This document shows, one piece after another, positions 11,640-24,000 of a stretch of DNA of 64,000 bases. The stretch is from Phoronis australis (Eukaryota; Phoronida; Phoronidae): contig NMRA01000221.1 of the NCBI GenBank assembly GCA_002633005.1, forward strand, positions 374,290 to 438,289, given 5' to 3'. The notes beneath the pieces are model-generated. The model did no database searches. It saw only the letters and a list, made by a program, of their open reading frames with translations, and was not told the DNA's origin. Positions within the stretch are counted from its first letter, which is position 1; the number at the start of each line of letters is the position of its first letter. A program made the position numbers and the translations under genes.

Positions 11640-12746
11640 AACCTTGTTAATATGTTAGGTTAAAGCCACTCGCGACCTCTCTGTGAAATCATTGTCTTCT
11701 TCAAACTTGAATACGGCATAAATCTAATTTGTGGGCGAGAAACTTGATGCAGAATTAAAAGTGAGACTTCACTGATCTTCTAGTGCAATGTTATGAATGC
11801 TGAATGATTATCGTGTTATTTAAGTGGTGTTAAAGTGGCCTATCCTGTCTGTGTTCTGTGTCAGAAAATGACAAATCCTGCATGAAGACTGGATGTCTCT
11901 AAAGGCCACTAGGAGGTGCTGCAGTGGAGTGTGGATGACACAATGGCTGGGCTTGATCCACTCTACTGGTTCGTGTGGGGTGTGCCGAGTCAATCTTTTG
12001 GAAGATTTGATTGGTTCTCAAAGAATACTTCTGGCTCATAATCCATTCAGATGTCTCAGCCGACGTATGCCGAGTGAAGGTGTACAGTGAATCTATTGAA
12101 AGGATTGTACTTATGTCCTCAATTGCAGTTCATTCGTGATTTTTAGTAATGAGAAGTTGAGGATTTTACACTGTTGAGATTCTTGTAGTGTCTGTGAATA
12201 CCGTGTACCTTTTTGGGGACATCTCACCAATTTAGGACGAAGTATGGCAGCCTAGGGGAATTTTATTTGCTCATTTTCTGCATAAAAGATACATAGCATC
12301 AAATTAAATGTTTTCAGTGCTCACATTCCGTACCATATCTCCCACCGGGTAATGTTTTGAAAACTTTGTATTCTAAGCACTTGAGAAATGAAAAAGGGTA
12401 ATTTTAGCAATTGTTTTATTTTTTTCGTCCAGAATTAGAGAGATTTTGCGGTAGGAGTTAATGACTTGGGGTGCAGAGCACGGGGGGGGGGGGGGNGGGG
12501 GGGGGGTTATTGCTTTTTATTGACTGACGGGTGAGTAACCAGATACTTTACAGCCAGTCGTTATTTTGTTATTTATAAACTTCTTAGGTTACACAATAAT
12601 AGCTCTGAAGGGCTCATAAACACCCATCGAGAATCAATTGCATTCTAGTTTTTCACTGGTCAGACATCAATTCACACTGCTGTGGTATACAGCGCTATTA
12701 AGCCATCAAGCATTAGGATGATGTTAGGGCAGCTACGTATAATAAA
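11640..12746 (+). other. Probable 3' UTR of the TRPV gene with candidate poly(A) signal
   Basis: Non-coding downstream of the TAG. ATTAAA-like strings occur near 11.75 and 12.3 kb, and AATAAA at 12741-12746. Which is used cannot be told from sequence. A run of about 25 G with one N lies at 12482-12506. Confidence 0.35.
12482..12506. repeat. Poly-G tract containing an assembly N
   Basis: About 24 consecutive G bases broken by a single n at 12496. The length is probably not resolved by the assembly. Confidence 0.95.
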
Positions 12747-13492
12747 ACTTTATAAAATGGTCTTCAGGGTCAATTGATATTGACTGGTGATGAAATCATT
12801 TCAATAATCTATTACATGGATCACTGCATCAATTGCTTTAACTTTTTCACATTCCATTATGGTTTTATTTAGCTGTTAGTTTTGTTGCGTCTACAGGATA
12901 AATTTTGTTGATCAGAAAGTGAAAAAGGCACTCAGGCTAAGTGCCAGAAGATTCATAATGCATTTTCGTTGCCATAGATCGTCTCCAGTACCCAGCACAC
13001 CTACGCTCGAAATTCCCGTCAAAACTGTGATCAACACATCTGACTTATTCACACATAAACTAGTTCCACTAACAGCATGGGCATAGTTTCCCACACAACT
13101 TAATCAAATAGTAATCCAATCAGGTTAGTCACAATAATGCTTTAGTGGTAGTGTTTGAAGTCCTATGATTTTATCGCGACCATTTTGTGCCAAATGCTGA
13201 TATCCGATTCGCGGGCACATTGATATGCATCACGTATTGTGTCTACACTGTTAGTTTGATTTCCTCTATACTTTGCAGTGTTGGAACAAGTATGCAAATT
13301 AATTTCTTAGGATCCCGTTACTAACGAGGTGTGTGATCTGTTTATTATCTAATAGTTGAGGAGTCTCGAAATTAGTAAAATATGTTTCTTATACCAACCT
13401 CCAGGTTATTGGTGTTGAATTTTTCATTAATATGCTTTCACATCCAATAATTTATAAGCAATTTTTCTATGGGACTTAGATTTCAATGATAT

Positions 13493-13702
13493 AACAATTA
13501 TTGCGGGTGGTCTGGTACGTGTACGAGATGTGTGCAGGCCGCTCAGTTGGGCTCCCATTGCACCGATCACCTGGAACCATTGTGTGCTTCATTAACATAT
13601 ATGTAAATTAAGGGACTAGATACCTGACTGAAGGGTCTAGCAGTGTGCTCCAGTGGCTTTGAATAAAGGGAGCGGACACGCATCTCACTGGGGCACACTG
13701 CT
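13493..13702 (-). mobile_element. tRNA-derived SINE, copy 1
   Basis: Read on the - strand it begins with a tRNA-like head (cagtgtgcccc, about 13695) and has a gacccttcagtcaggta segment and a 3' body ending in gcaataattgtt. The same order is seen at 18.6, 38.7 and 43.4 kb. The B-box region is eroded in this copy. Confidence 0.75.
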
Positions 13703-16228
13703 TTCTGTTCATATTCTTCTAGCGCTTAAATGCATCCGAATTTCAGTTTTCTAACAATTTTCTACATATATATTTATATATTACACGCTTTTGTCGAGGT
13801 ATTTGTTGGTTCACATTCCATAACATTGTTGTTGTTTTTACAAGTTGAGAAATATTGAAACTTTTTATTTTGAGGTTTGAATAGATTCCTAAGAAATACA
13901 TTTAAACCATGTATATTTTTATTGTTACTGTATTTATTGAAGGTTAAATGTTAATAATTTATGCCAATTGTTTACTTTATTTTAAAGTACGCACACTCAG
14001 TCATTGTTCTGTATGCAATTCAAGCATAGTCTTTACTAATAATCCTTTATGAACCAATTTCTGCATTGTCAAACAATTTTATGCTGTGCATAGCTGACTT
14101 TCAGTGCTAGAATGTTGAATGGTCAGTGAAACCGTGTTCATTACCCTGTATGCTGGACATGGGGTAGGTCTATTTATTTCATGATTTAAGGCACTAATTT
14201 TTATTCTCATTTTTGTGTGTGTAACAATGGTGTAGACTTGTACAAGAGACTGATGTATGATCATGTTACAAGAAGTGATTGTAAAGTTGTGAGTGGCATA
14301 GAGTTCTGATCAAAATTTCTGGTAATAAATTTTAATTCATCAATGTCAATTTGTTGTTCAATCTAACAAATACCCCCCTGACGAGGTTTTCCCATTTGAA
14401 TGTAGATAGAGGTGAAGAGCCACTAACTCGGGAGGGTATTTTGGTCTCTTAAGTGTTTTCTTAGCTGTGCACTTGGCAGATTTGAGATATGGTCTCGGGT
14501 GTAGGGCGAAACTTTGGGAACAGGTTTTCTTCACTTGGTATTGTCTTGGATATCCTAAGGTATTGTGTCAATTTTTCCACCTGTCATTGTTTAGTAGAGC
14601 TGCCCGTGGGGAAATAGCCGTGTTTACGAACAATTCAAAGTGATGGATATCATTTAACACTGAGTGCTTGATTCATCAATGTCTTAAAAACACCAAGGCT
14701 AAGTAGTAATCCCAGCTGGACCTGTACTGGATATCTACCAATTACATTGCACGATCCAAATTTTCTCATGTGGCGGTATTGGTTAAGCTTCAAGTCCGAG
14801 TTGAATCTGGAAATCAAGCTGCGGACATGGAAATAATCTATTCCTGAGCCTGCCAACAGCCATATCGTGAAATTGCGCAGGACCAACACGTGCTGCTAGG
14901 TCAGACTTATTTATCAGTGGCGTGCAGTAACGCAGGGTCATTCACAACCCACAAAACAATTTTCTAAACGTTGCTAATGAACAAAGGCCACTATCACAGT
15001 GATAAGTTGGGTGTTGACTTTGAGAAAGGAATCTTTTGCAACGGACAATGCAAATAAGTACCACATGCAGGTGGCTGTTGGTTGTACAATCTATCCCTAG
15101 GATAAACTTAGTGAGCTCCACAAAAACAACTTTATCTCCTATGGTGGCCATGCTGGACAAAAGCATTGCTGAAATGTGACAAGATCTTATCTTTCTCCTT
15201 TGTGTATAGTGGTCTTAGTGTGTTGTCGGGGATCACAACACTCACCAATAAATTTGAGACACTCTCCAGTTATGTACAACACTTCTAAAACCCAGTGGAA
15301 CTATTTTGGTCAACAGGTAACCTTGTCATGTATACTACAGCTGGTCTAATTGATGATTGGAGGCCACAGTAATCAACCAAAGAACAGATGGTTAGGGGTA
15401 AAAAATTAGTATCACTCTGCTACTGCAGACTGGTACCGTTGTTGTTTGGATAATGAGGACCTCAACTACTGGTAAACAGGAAAACTCAGTAATGGGGCTA
15501 TTTGATAATGACAAGATGTTTGTTAACAAGTTATACTATTTATTCAGTCTTCGCAGACATGTAACATGATACAGTGCAAAGTTGTCAGTGACATGCGTCA
15601 AGAACAGTTAACATGAAACAATGCAGAAACTGGTGAAACACTTTAAACTCTGAATTCTTTATTAAAGACACTAGCTTTTGAGCCTCATAGGAGTGGCCTT
15701 TCATCAGGTATGAAGACAACTGCAGTAAAAGGCCTTCTCACACCTCCAACTTGTTCAAAACCGCCATCTTTTAAATAATTTTTTCAAAGTGTTTTATCAG
15801 CTTCAGCATTTTAAGATTGAAAGCATTTATGCAAAATAGGCCTAGAATGCACGGTGTAAAATCCTGCATATCAAATTAAATCACCGACACGATTACCTGT
15901 GTTCTAAAGCATGCATGCCACTACATTTCATAACTATGCTCAAAGCCTCTAAAGCGCGAGTGTGCAACTGAAGACTCCATGAAGATTGGAACTAGGACAA
16001 GATATGCAAACACTCATTATGCCATAGATGATCACTTGTGAGAGAGATTATTGTATTTCACAAAATCACTTTAAAAATATCATTGAAGTTTTTGAGAAAC
16101 CGTAGAAAAATGACTTCAAAGCATATCGCAAAAATGGACAATCCAATTCAAATTCCAGTGTTCCTGTGCTAGGAATGTTGTAAGATTATCCATTTTTGTA
16201 TAAGGCTAGTAAAAGTCTCCAATAACAA

Positions 16229-16522
16229 GTGACCAATCAGAATGGCTCTCTCTCACAGAAAAAAAGAGGGGCACATAGCAGTGACCAATCAGAATGGCTC
16301 TCTCTCTCACTGAAGAAAGAGGGATCATACAGTACTATATCAAGTGACCAATCAGAATGGCTCTCTCTCACTGAAGAAAGAGGGGTCATACAGTACAGTC
16401 AAGTGACCAATCAGCATGGCTCTCTCTGTCACGAAGAAAGAGGGGTCATATAGTACTATATCAAGTGACCAATCAGAATGGCTCTCTCTCTCTCGACTGA
16501 AGAAAGAGGGGTCATATATTAC
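16229..16522 (+). repeat. Minisatellite, five copies of about 52-63 bp
   Basis: Units begin at 16229, 16281, 16344, 16403 and 16465 with gtgaccaatcagaatggctc, then a (TC)n stretch, a gaagaaagaggggtcata block and a variable spacer. Every copy contains a CCAAT pentamer (gaccaatca). Confidence 0.92.
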
Positions 16523-17890
16523 TACACAATGTTCAAAACAACACAGTATCATCAATAACATGATTGAACTATCAGCAGCAGTACAACAGAAAATCCAAAA
16601 ATAATGAAGCAAGCACGATGAAATAGTGGGATATTCCATTTTTATACAAAATACTGAACGTTGTTATATCACAATTAAATTGTTGGGCCCCTAACAATGA
16701 ATAATTTTTAACATACTGGTAAAACTTGTCATATAAAGGCACAGTCTTGTAGTTTTTTATACACAGAAATTAACCAAGTTAGTTTAATATCTCCAAATAT
16801 CTCTAAAAAGTTACCACAGTGTACAAGAGGCAAATAAATCCAAAGAAAAATTAAAACTGAACTAGGTGTTTTTAAGACAATAAAAGAACATTCATGATTT
16901 AGTCATTGTGCCATCTGGTGGTTAAATATGTTAAGTACAATCAACAAGTGTACAGAAAACAAAATGTATTGTACATTGCAGGATACACAGCAGTCTACTG
17001 ACCTTTAACCTAGTTCAGCGCATGAGTATTAAGTTGTAGTGTACCCTTTCAACACTACAGCGACATTACAAAACATTCCCGGGGGAATGAATCAGATTTT
17101 GACCAAATCATAGAAAGAAATTTAAAAACCACGATAGATTCAAGGCATCCAGGCTAACAAAGCTACTCGCTCACTCAATCAGGGGCAGAGCTCTGTTGCC
17201 TTGAATCTACTGTAGTTTGCCATGTTTGAGCATACTTGTTTTTTTTTTCGAAGTTAATTAGTGTTTGACACTGTTTCGTGTACTGTTTATTGTCTTGGTA
17301 ATACTTGAGGGCCTCCATGGAAAGCAGTGTGACCTGATGGGACTACCCTCATTGTAAATATTACATTAAAGAAAAGCGAAACATTGAACATGAAAATCTA
17401 GTTGAAATGAATTGACTTTTAAATTTCTTTCCCGATTGAAGCCAGTGATGTCACATGGTTAACATGCAAAGCGACATCTTGTGGACACTTGCGTGATCTC
17501 GCCAAACTTGCAAACAAACTAGTTGTAGCCCAGAAATGTGTCGATGTTGTGATGTCATGAAAGGAAAAAAGTTGTCATTTCTGTGTACTCTTAACATTGC
17601 AAATTGGATTATCCATACTCAAATAGATTTGGCAAGAGAACACAAGCGACCTTTAATTAGTTTTAGAATTGAAATAATTCGATTTTATATCATTTCTCAC
17701 TAACATTCTTAACAGTAATAGTACATAACAAGTGTCATGAAACCCAGTAAAGAAAATAAATTTCAGTTAGTAAATATTTTGATAAAATTTGCAAATGTAA
17801 CAAGAACAGTTTGGGTAATCAACAATCCCTTCTCTAACAATTGTCGAATAACAGCACTGTAACTATTCAAAACAATTACTGGCATGACCA

Positions 17891-17896
17891 TTTAAT
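17891..17896 (-). terminator. Candidate poly(A) signal of the FGD-like gene
   Basis: ATTAAA on the - strand, about 100 bases past the stop codon at 17996-17998. Position is plausible, but the hexamer is common in such AT-rich DNA. Confidence 0.25.
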
Positions 17897-17995
17897 TCGA
17901 TTTTCCATACATATTATATAACTATGCAAGGAAAACTAGTAAAACATGACTTTAAAGAATGACTATATAAGTGAGTCGTGTATCCGAAGTCCAGT

Positions 17996-18032
17996 TCAAG
18001 GGACAATGGAATCTCTCAATACTTGAATCCAT
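17996..18032 (-). CDS. FGD6: FGD-like exon 23 (last coding exon)
   Basis: Acceptor attttcag. Encodes WIQVLRDSIVP and stop TGA (17996-17998), completing the terminal PH helix (EKWIQVLRDS), so the protein ends just after the PH domain as in FGD5/FGD6. Confidence 0.9.
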
Positions 18033-21000
18033 CTGAAAATAGAAAATATACTGAGAATGTAGTAGACATTTACCATTGGGATTCTGTATCATGTATAGAC
18101 ACAAGGTGGCAGCACCGCTGTATGTACACAGAGCGATGAGATGCAAAGCAATATATAAGACGCACATTAAAGAAAACCCCAACAGACACAAAGCACAGAT
18201 AACCTCAATTAAAAAATTACTTTGCCTAGATGGTACTTCTTTGCCACCTACAATAATGTAAAACAGGTACTTTTTAAATAATGTTGTAGATTTTTAACAA
18301 GTTTTGTAAACAACTTTTTCGAAAATTTAATTCTGTACAATATTTGAATTTTTGGCAAGTTCCGAGTGCTTGTGGCCTTCGACATGTAATACCATGAGCG
18401 TGATACACCGTGTCAATACCTCAACACTTGAAACTCACGTGGATTCGAACAAACAACCAATCATCTCAACTTACTTCTCAGCAGCCATCGACGTCTCAGT
18501 CTTTAAGATAGTAGGTGGACGTCCCTTGTGTGTTATTTGAAGGAGCAGTGTTGGCTCTACGCCTTCGTAACTCTGAAAACAAGAGCGCAAAACAATTATT
18601 GCAGGTGGTCTCGACTGGCACACGTTGTACCACACGTGCCTAGGATGCTCAGGTGGGCGCAATGCACTGATCACCTGGAAGCAGTTTTATACTTCATTAA
18701 TATACAGTTAAAACCAAACTGAAGGGCTAGCGACCTGGCTCAAGCGATGTGAGCCACTGGGACTCAGACCCACGACCTCGCATAAAGGGAGCGGACACTT
18801 ATTGCACTAGGCCACACTGACTCCTCGAAAATAGAGAAACTAGATATCAGTATGGATGTCCATATGAACAATGAACGGACTTGCAGTAGTGCAAAGAAGA
18901 CACAGAACAAAGGCAGAGAAATTTTGTAATACGTCTACCTAGAACTGACAGGATTTTAATCACGCAACAAACAGAATCCTGCACTTTGTTCTTCTTTTGA
19001 CGGGGGAAGTGAGCAACCAGTAAGAGGCCACTGACAATCTGCAGAGATAGAACCTTTCAAATTTAGGATGACTTTCATCTTTCTATTCTCAAACTGCTTG
19101 TCACATTCACGTAGGACATGTTTATATTCGAGGTCGCAAATCAGAAGTGACCTACGTCAGTAGCTTATAAATAAAGTGCCTGAAAACTCCTGAGACTGAT
19201 TGTTTCATGCATCATATCAATGTAAACAAATTAATGTATATATCTGGTAATTCATATGCCATAACCTGAGCTCACCTCTGTGAAAGTCGCGATCTCATAT
19301 CCCAGCAGAGGAAGGCTCTCTAGTGCAGCCATGTCCTGGAATGTAAAGTCGACATTCATTCACACTTTTGGTGGATAATGTAGCTCAATGGTTCTAGCCA
19401 ACACGCATTTCATTAATTAAAGACTAAGGTCTCTGGTCATGTAAAGAGATCATGTAATGTTTTGGTTCAAGTATCAGGATGTTACAAGTTGTATCAATTT
19501 CCTTGGAACTTCTCTAAAGAAACAAGATGGATATCACGATGACGCAGCAATTTTCCAAAAATTGCCTACTGAGTGCAGATCTTGTGTTACTTACCTAGAG
19601 GCTTAAAAAGCTGCAAATTTGTATTGAAAGTTGTCATATTTGTTGAAACTACACTTTCATTTTTGTAATGACAATTCATTTTAATTAGGTGACTCAGTAA
19701 TTTGTAAGGTCAGCCAAGTTTCCACTCAAATGTGAGTATCACTGTTATCACAGTTTTCTACAGACAAGCTGATCTACAATATTTTACCAAGAATGCACAT
19801 ACAAGGAAAATATGCAAATAGGACCCCAGAGTGTGTATTTGAATAACTTCGCATTGCTGAACTTTACCCAGTTTTACAGAAAATGGACTTGAAATCTTAA
19901 GAAAATCCCTAACAATCGCTTAAACAAAAAGTTTCTGTTACAGCGTATAACTGGACAGAAAGTCTCAGAAAATGTCCATTAAAGCCATCGCTAATGTATT
20001 TAGATCTATATATTTCCAAATGCTGCGATCTTGTTTTGGAAAATGCGGGTACTTTGCGCTCCATGAAGTCTTTAAATCGTGAACGTTAAAGCCTAACTGT
20101 TTTACATTGTATTTTTTTCACCGACCACTAATCCAGCTGACTAGGAAAGTAAAGATCCAAGGGAACTAACACAACCCTGCAATATTGAAAAACTGATGGC
20201 ATAAAGTATTAATCACATCCTGTGTTTGCCATTTTTTCACTAATTAAAAAAAAACATTTTACAGCCATGTCTCTTTTAAGTAAAATGTAAAAATTGTTTT
20301 GTTTACTATATCTTGTTCTTAACCACCCTCGTAAGCATGCCTAATTTGAAACCATAGACTCTGATGTTATGGAGCAGGCTAGTTCCCTACCCAGACACTA
20401 GATGGCATTCCTCCTAAACCACTAACCTCACTAGCTCCATACGTATACAATACTTTATCCTTGACCACAAACCACAACTTCTTCCATTTCTTGCCCTTCA
20501 CATGCTGCTGAAGGTAGCCACTCAGGTCTGCCTCTCCATCTGTTGCGCTCACCTAACAATAGATGGCGTTACCGATATGAGGATATGGCCACAGTGGAGC
20601 AAGAGTGGCAGAACACTATTTGATCATGACAGACTGTTCCAAGTAGTTAACAAGCCTACTCGGGTTGGTCAAAATTCCTGAGCAAACCGCAACCCTTTGG
20701 TCAACAGATGATATGTGATTCCACACCCGTACACATTAAGCTGATGACGTTAAGGCAGAGACTCTTAATAAAAAAGGCTTGGTTTTCATCGTCAGGACCA
20801 TATTCCAACTAGTGCGAACGTTAATATCCGGCAGGCTATTCTCCTAAGTTTGTGTCACGACCATTTTACGTCACGTGTTAGCTACGTGGGTGTAAGATAA
20901 TGGCAACAAAGACGCAATTAGAACAGTCACAATAATGGACACCATCTTGGCAGCACACAAATGTACAAATGTTAAAAGCAAAGTTAACCTTGATTTATAA

Positions 21001-24000
21001 AGTAATCCTTTTCAAGACTACGCCCCCACTCTGTAAAATGACATCACATAGGGAATTTAAGTAACCTAAAATATAAGTGACTCATGGCTCAAAATGTTCA
21101 AATTACTGTACATGGAATATTCACAGCTAGAATTTTTAATTAAAGAACGACTTCAATCTCCAAGCTTAGTCAAACGTTCATCCTGCAATGGTACTCTCTG
21201 TATATTGTGACCGGACATTTTAAAACTATTTTCAAAGAAATTTCTCAGCCCATTCATCCAGTTTCAGACAATTCTAAGTGTAACAACACTTAAGTGCTGT
21301 CACATGTTCTTACTTACCTCCTTAAGTACTGCTGGTCTTCTCTTATATTTTCCACCAGACTTCCTCAGCCCTTTGTTGACAAAGTGGTCCCTCAGGTTGA
21401 TTGGGCTGCCCCCTGGTGACCGGGGAGGTGAATCAGTTCCTTCTTGCTCCTCAAACTCTGGAAAAACGTCAAAAAAGTGAACACAAAACTGGAGCGATTA
21501 AAATCTTCAAAACAGGAAAAATGGCACTGATTGTACATGGCTGAGATAGAATACAATTCAAGCGACCATTGAAAAGATGTTTCCTAGGAACATGATCAAC
21601 ATGGTTGCATATCACCCCAATAGACGTTATCCACACAGTTGCCATTTTAAAAATGAGCCTCTTTTTAGTTTAAAAACGAATGCAACTGAGACATAAATAT
21701 TAACGAGACATGCCAAAAAATCACGTTTTGCACTGTGATTAAGCGCAGAATGCATTGTTTTTAAAACCTAAAAGGAGGCTCTTTGTAACATAGCGACTGT
21801 GTGGATAAGGTGTATTACCTTTCTCCAACACTTCAAAGCAGTCGCTACAAACTCTGTTTGGTTTGTTCTTCAAGTATTGCAAGGGAGCCTTGTATTCAGA
21901 ACACGGTCCACAGACAACCTGAGGATGAGGTGAGACACACAGTAAGGTACTAGGTACAACAATCAACAGTGACTGACAATGACACACCAGAACAAAGATG
22001 ATACAAAATAAAAAATAAAAATGATCAAAATAAACTGATAGACGTTGGTCTCGTGAAAATACTAAGTGCACGATCTAAGCCTGGTAACACACCACAGATA
22101 AAAACATGTTGTTTAACACGTTTATACCACGTAATAAAGATTTGAGTCGTATTCATTTGCCGACTCAATCTTCTTTCCTGTATCACGTGACTGCACAATG
22201 TCACAGAAAAATGACACGAACATTGAACGGCTGCATCAAGACTGGAATAATAAGTGTTACAAATTTAAGTTATGAAATGCACTAAAAATTCCAAACAAAG
22301 CATCAAGAAATTGAAAAAAAAGTTCTACAAATTTGACAATATCGGACAACTGTGAACAAAACGAGGCATAGCAGGGCATTCTGGGCTCTGCTATTGAAGA
22401 ATTCATAGGTATAATAAAACAAAGCTTGTGTTTAGTTACACAGTCCAACCGAGACAATTACATAGCAAACAGCAGGGTTCACAAAGAACTCCTTTCACTG
22501 ACCTTGCATGTCAATTTCAAAATAATGTATTTGAAGGATATCCATGATTTACAATGTTCCGCAAAATTCTAAGCCACTACGCACACCTAGTTACTCCCTC
22601 CAAGCCCAAAATACGGCATAACAAATAGGGACAAAGTTAAGTTTTACTTAGCAGTAAGAAAAAACAGATTGAAATTGATTACTAAGAAACCGACTCATGT
22701 CTGGTACCTTGCCACAGGCCCGACAGTGGTGCCTCCTGAAGGTTATGGTGAACTCCGACGTACACAGCATGCACATGGTGACTCTCGTGTCTGGGATCCA
22801 CACGGGGGCAGTGCGACCTAACTCAAAGTCTTCAGCCTGCTCTGGCAGATCCTGTGAGACAAACACAGGAAGTTTGACAACCCCTAATGTACTCCATTAT
22901 ATCGTTTGAAATGGTCGTTGTAATCTATTTGTGATTATGAAGTGACATGATGTCATCAAAATATAGTCACCTCGTTCAGCAATCTATGTTCAGTAATTCA
23001 GGAAACAATTCAATTGTGCCGGAGGACTCTCACAATAGAGAAAAAATACAGTGGAAGAATGCTCACTAGGTGGCGACACAATACAAAAAGAAATCTGAGA
23101 ACTTGACACTACTAATTGCTTGCCTGAAACTGCCTCATTTGTGTCAAAATACAATCAATTTAACAGAAAACTTGAGCCAGATGCATGTGAATACTTACAG
23201 GTAACTGGTTGACCTGTCGCTTGAAGGTGGTTCTCTTCAGTGTGAACTCCTTAATTGTGTTGGTGAGGTCAGTGATCCAATCATCACGCTCTTGAGGGGA
23301 GCTGACATGGAACGGAACTATTTCAGATGACATGTGGCATGTAACCAGTACGCAAAAACTCGTTGCTTAAAGGGTTATTAGTGAACAATAATGAATGCAA
23401 AATTGTGGGCAATAGTACCCATTGGCTTTTAGTACAAAATTTTTAAAATATCCTGGGTTTACAAAAGTAACAGTCATTATATAAACCCATTCACACATAC
23501 AGACACATTCCAACGTCCCAGGGAATGACGCAGGCAGTGGTAATATAGGAAGCCATCCTGGAAAACACCTTTTGAAAAATCTTGAAAAATGTTAACTCCA
23601 TTTATTTTGAAAGGTTTGCTTCGCCAACTAAATATAACATTTCAGTTTCCGAGACAACTTTACTTCCTTTGGGGGCAACGTTAATTATGCAAATCAATGG
23701 ACAAGCCTTGGTAGTACCAACGCTTTTTTCACACAAGCTTAAGGAGTTCAATATGTCACTTCACACACAACTTGAGGACATCAATATACCAGTACGCACA
23801 CACACCCACCCACCCACACCCCCACACCCCCACACACCCACACACACACCACCCACCCACCCACCCACACACACACACACACACACTTTGAGGAGCTAAA
23901 CCTACCTGGCAGCCAGAGTAAATGATCGCTGTACGCTGAGAATACTGAACTCATTTTGGAAATCTTCTTGAACTGGCTTCACAACCTAAAAGTAAACTGG

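Larger units (their letters stand above)
12747..17890. other. Intergenic region between convergent genes
   Basis: No gene seen. It contains one SINE (13493-13702) and one minisatellite (16229-16522), described separately. The short open frames here have no domain or splice support. Confidence 0.6.
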
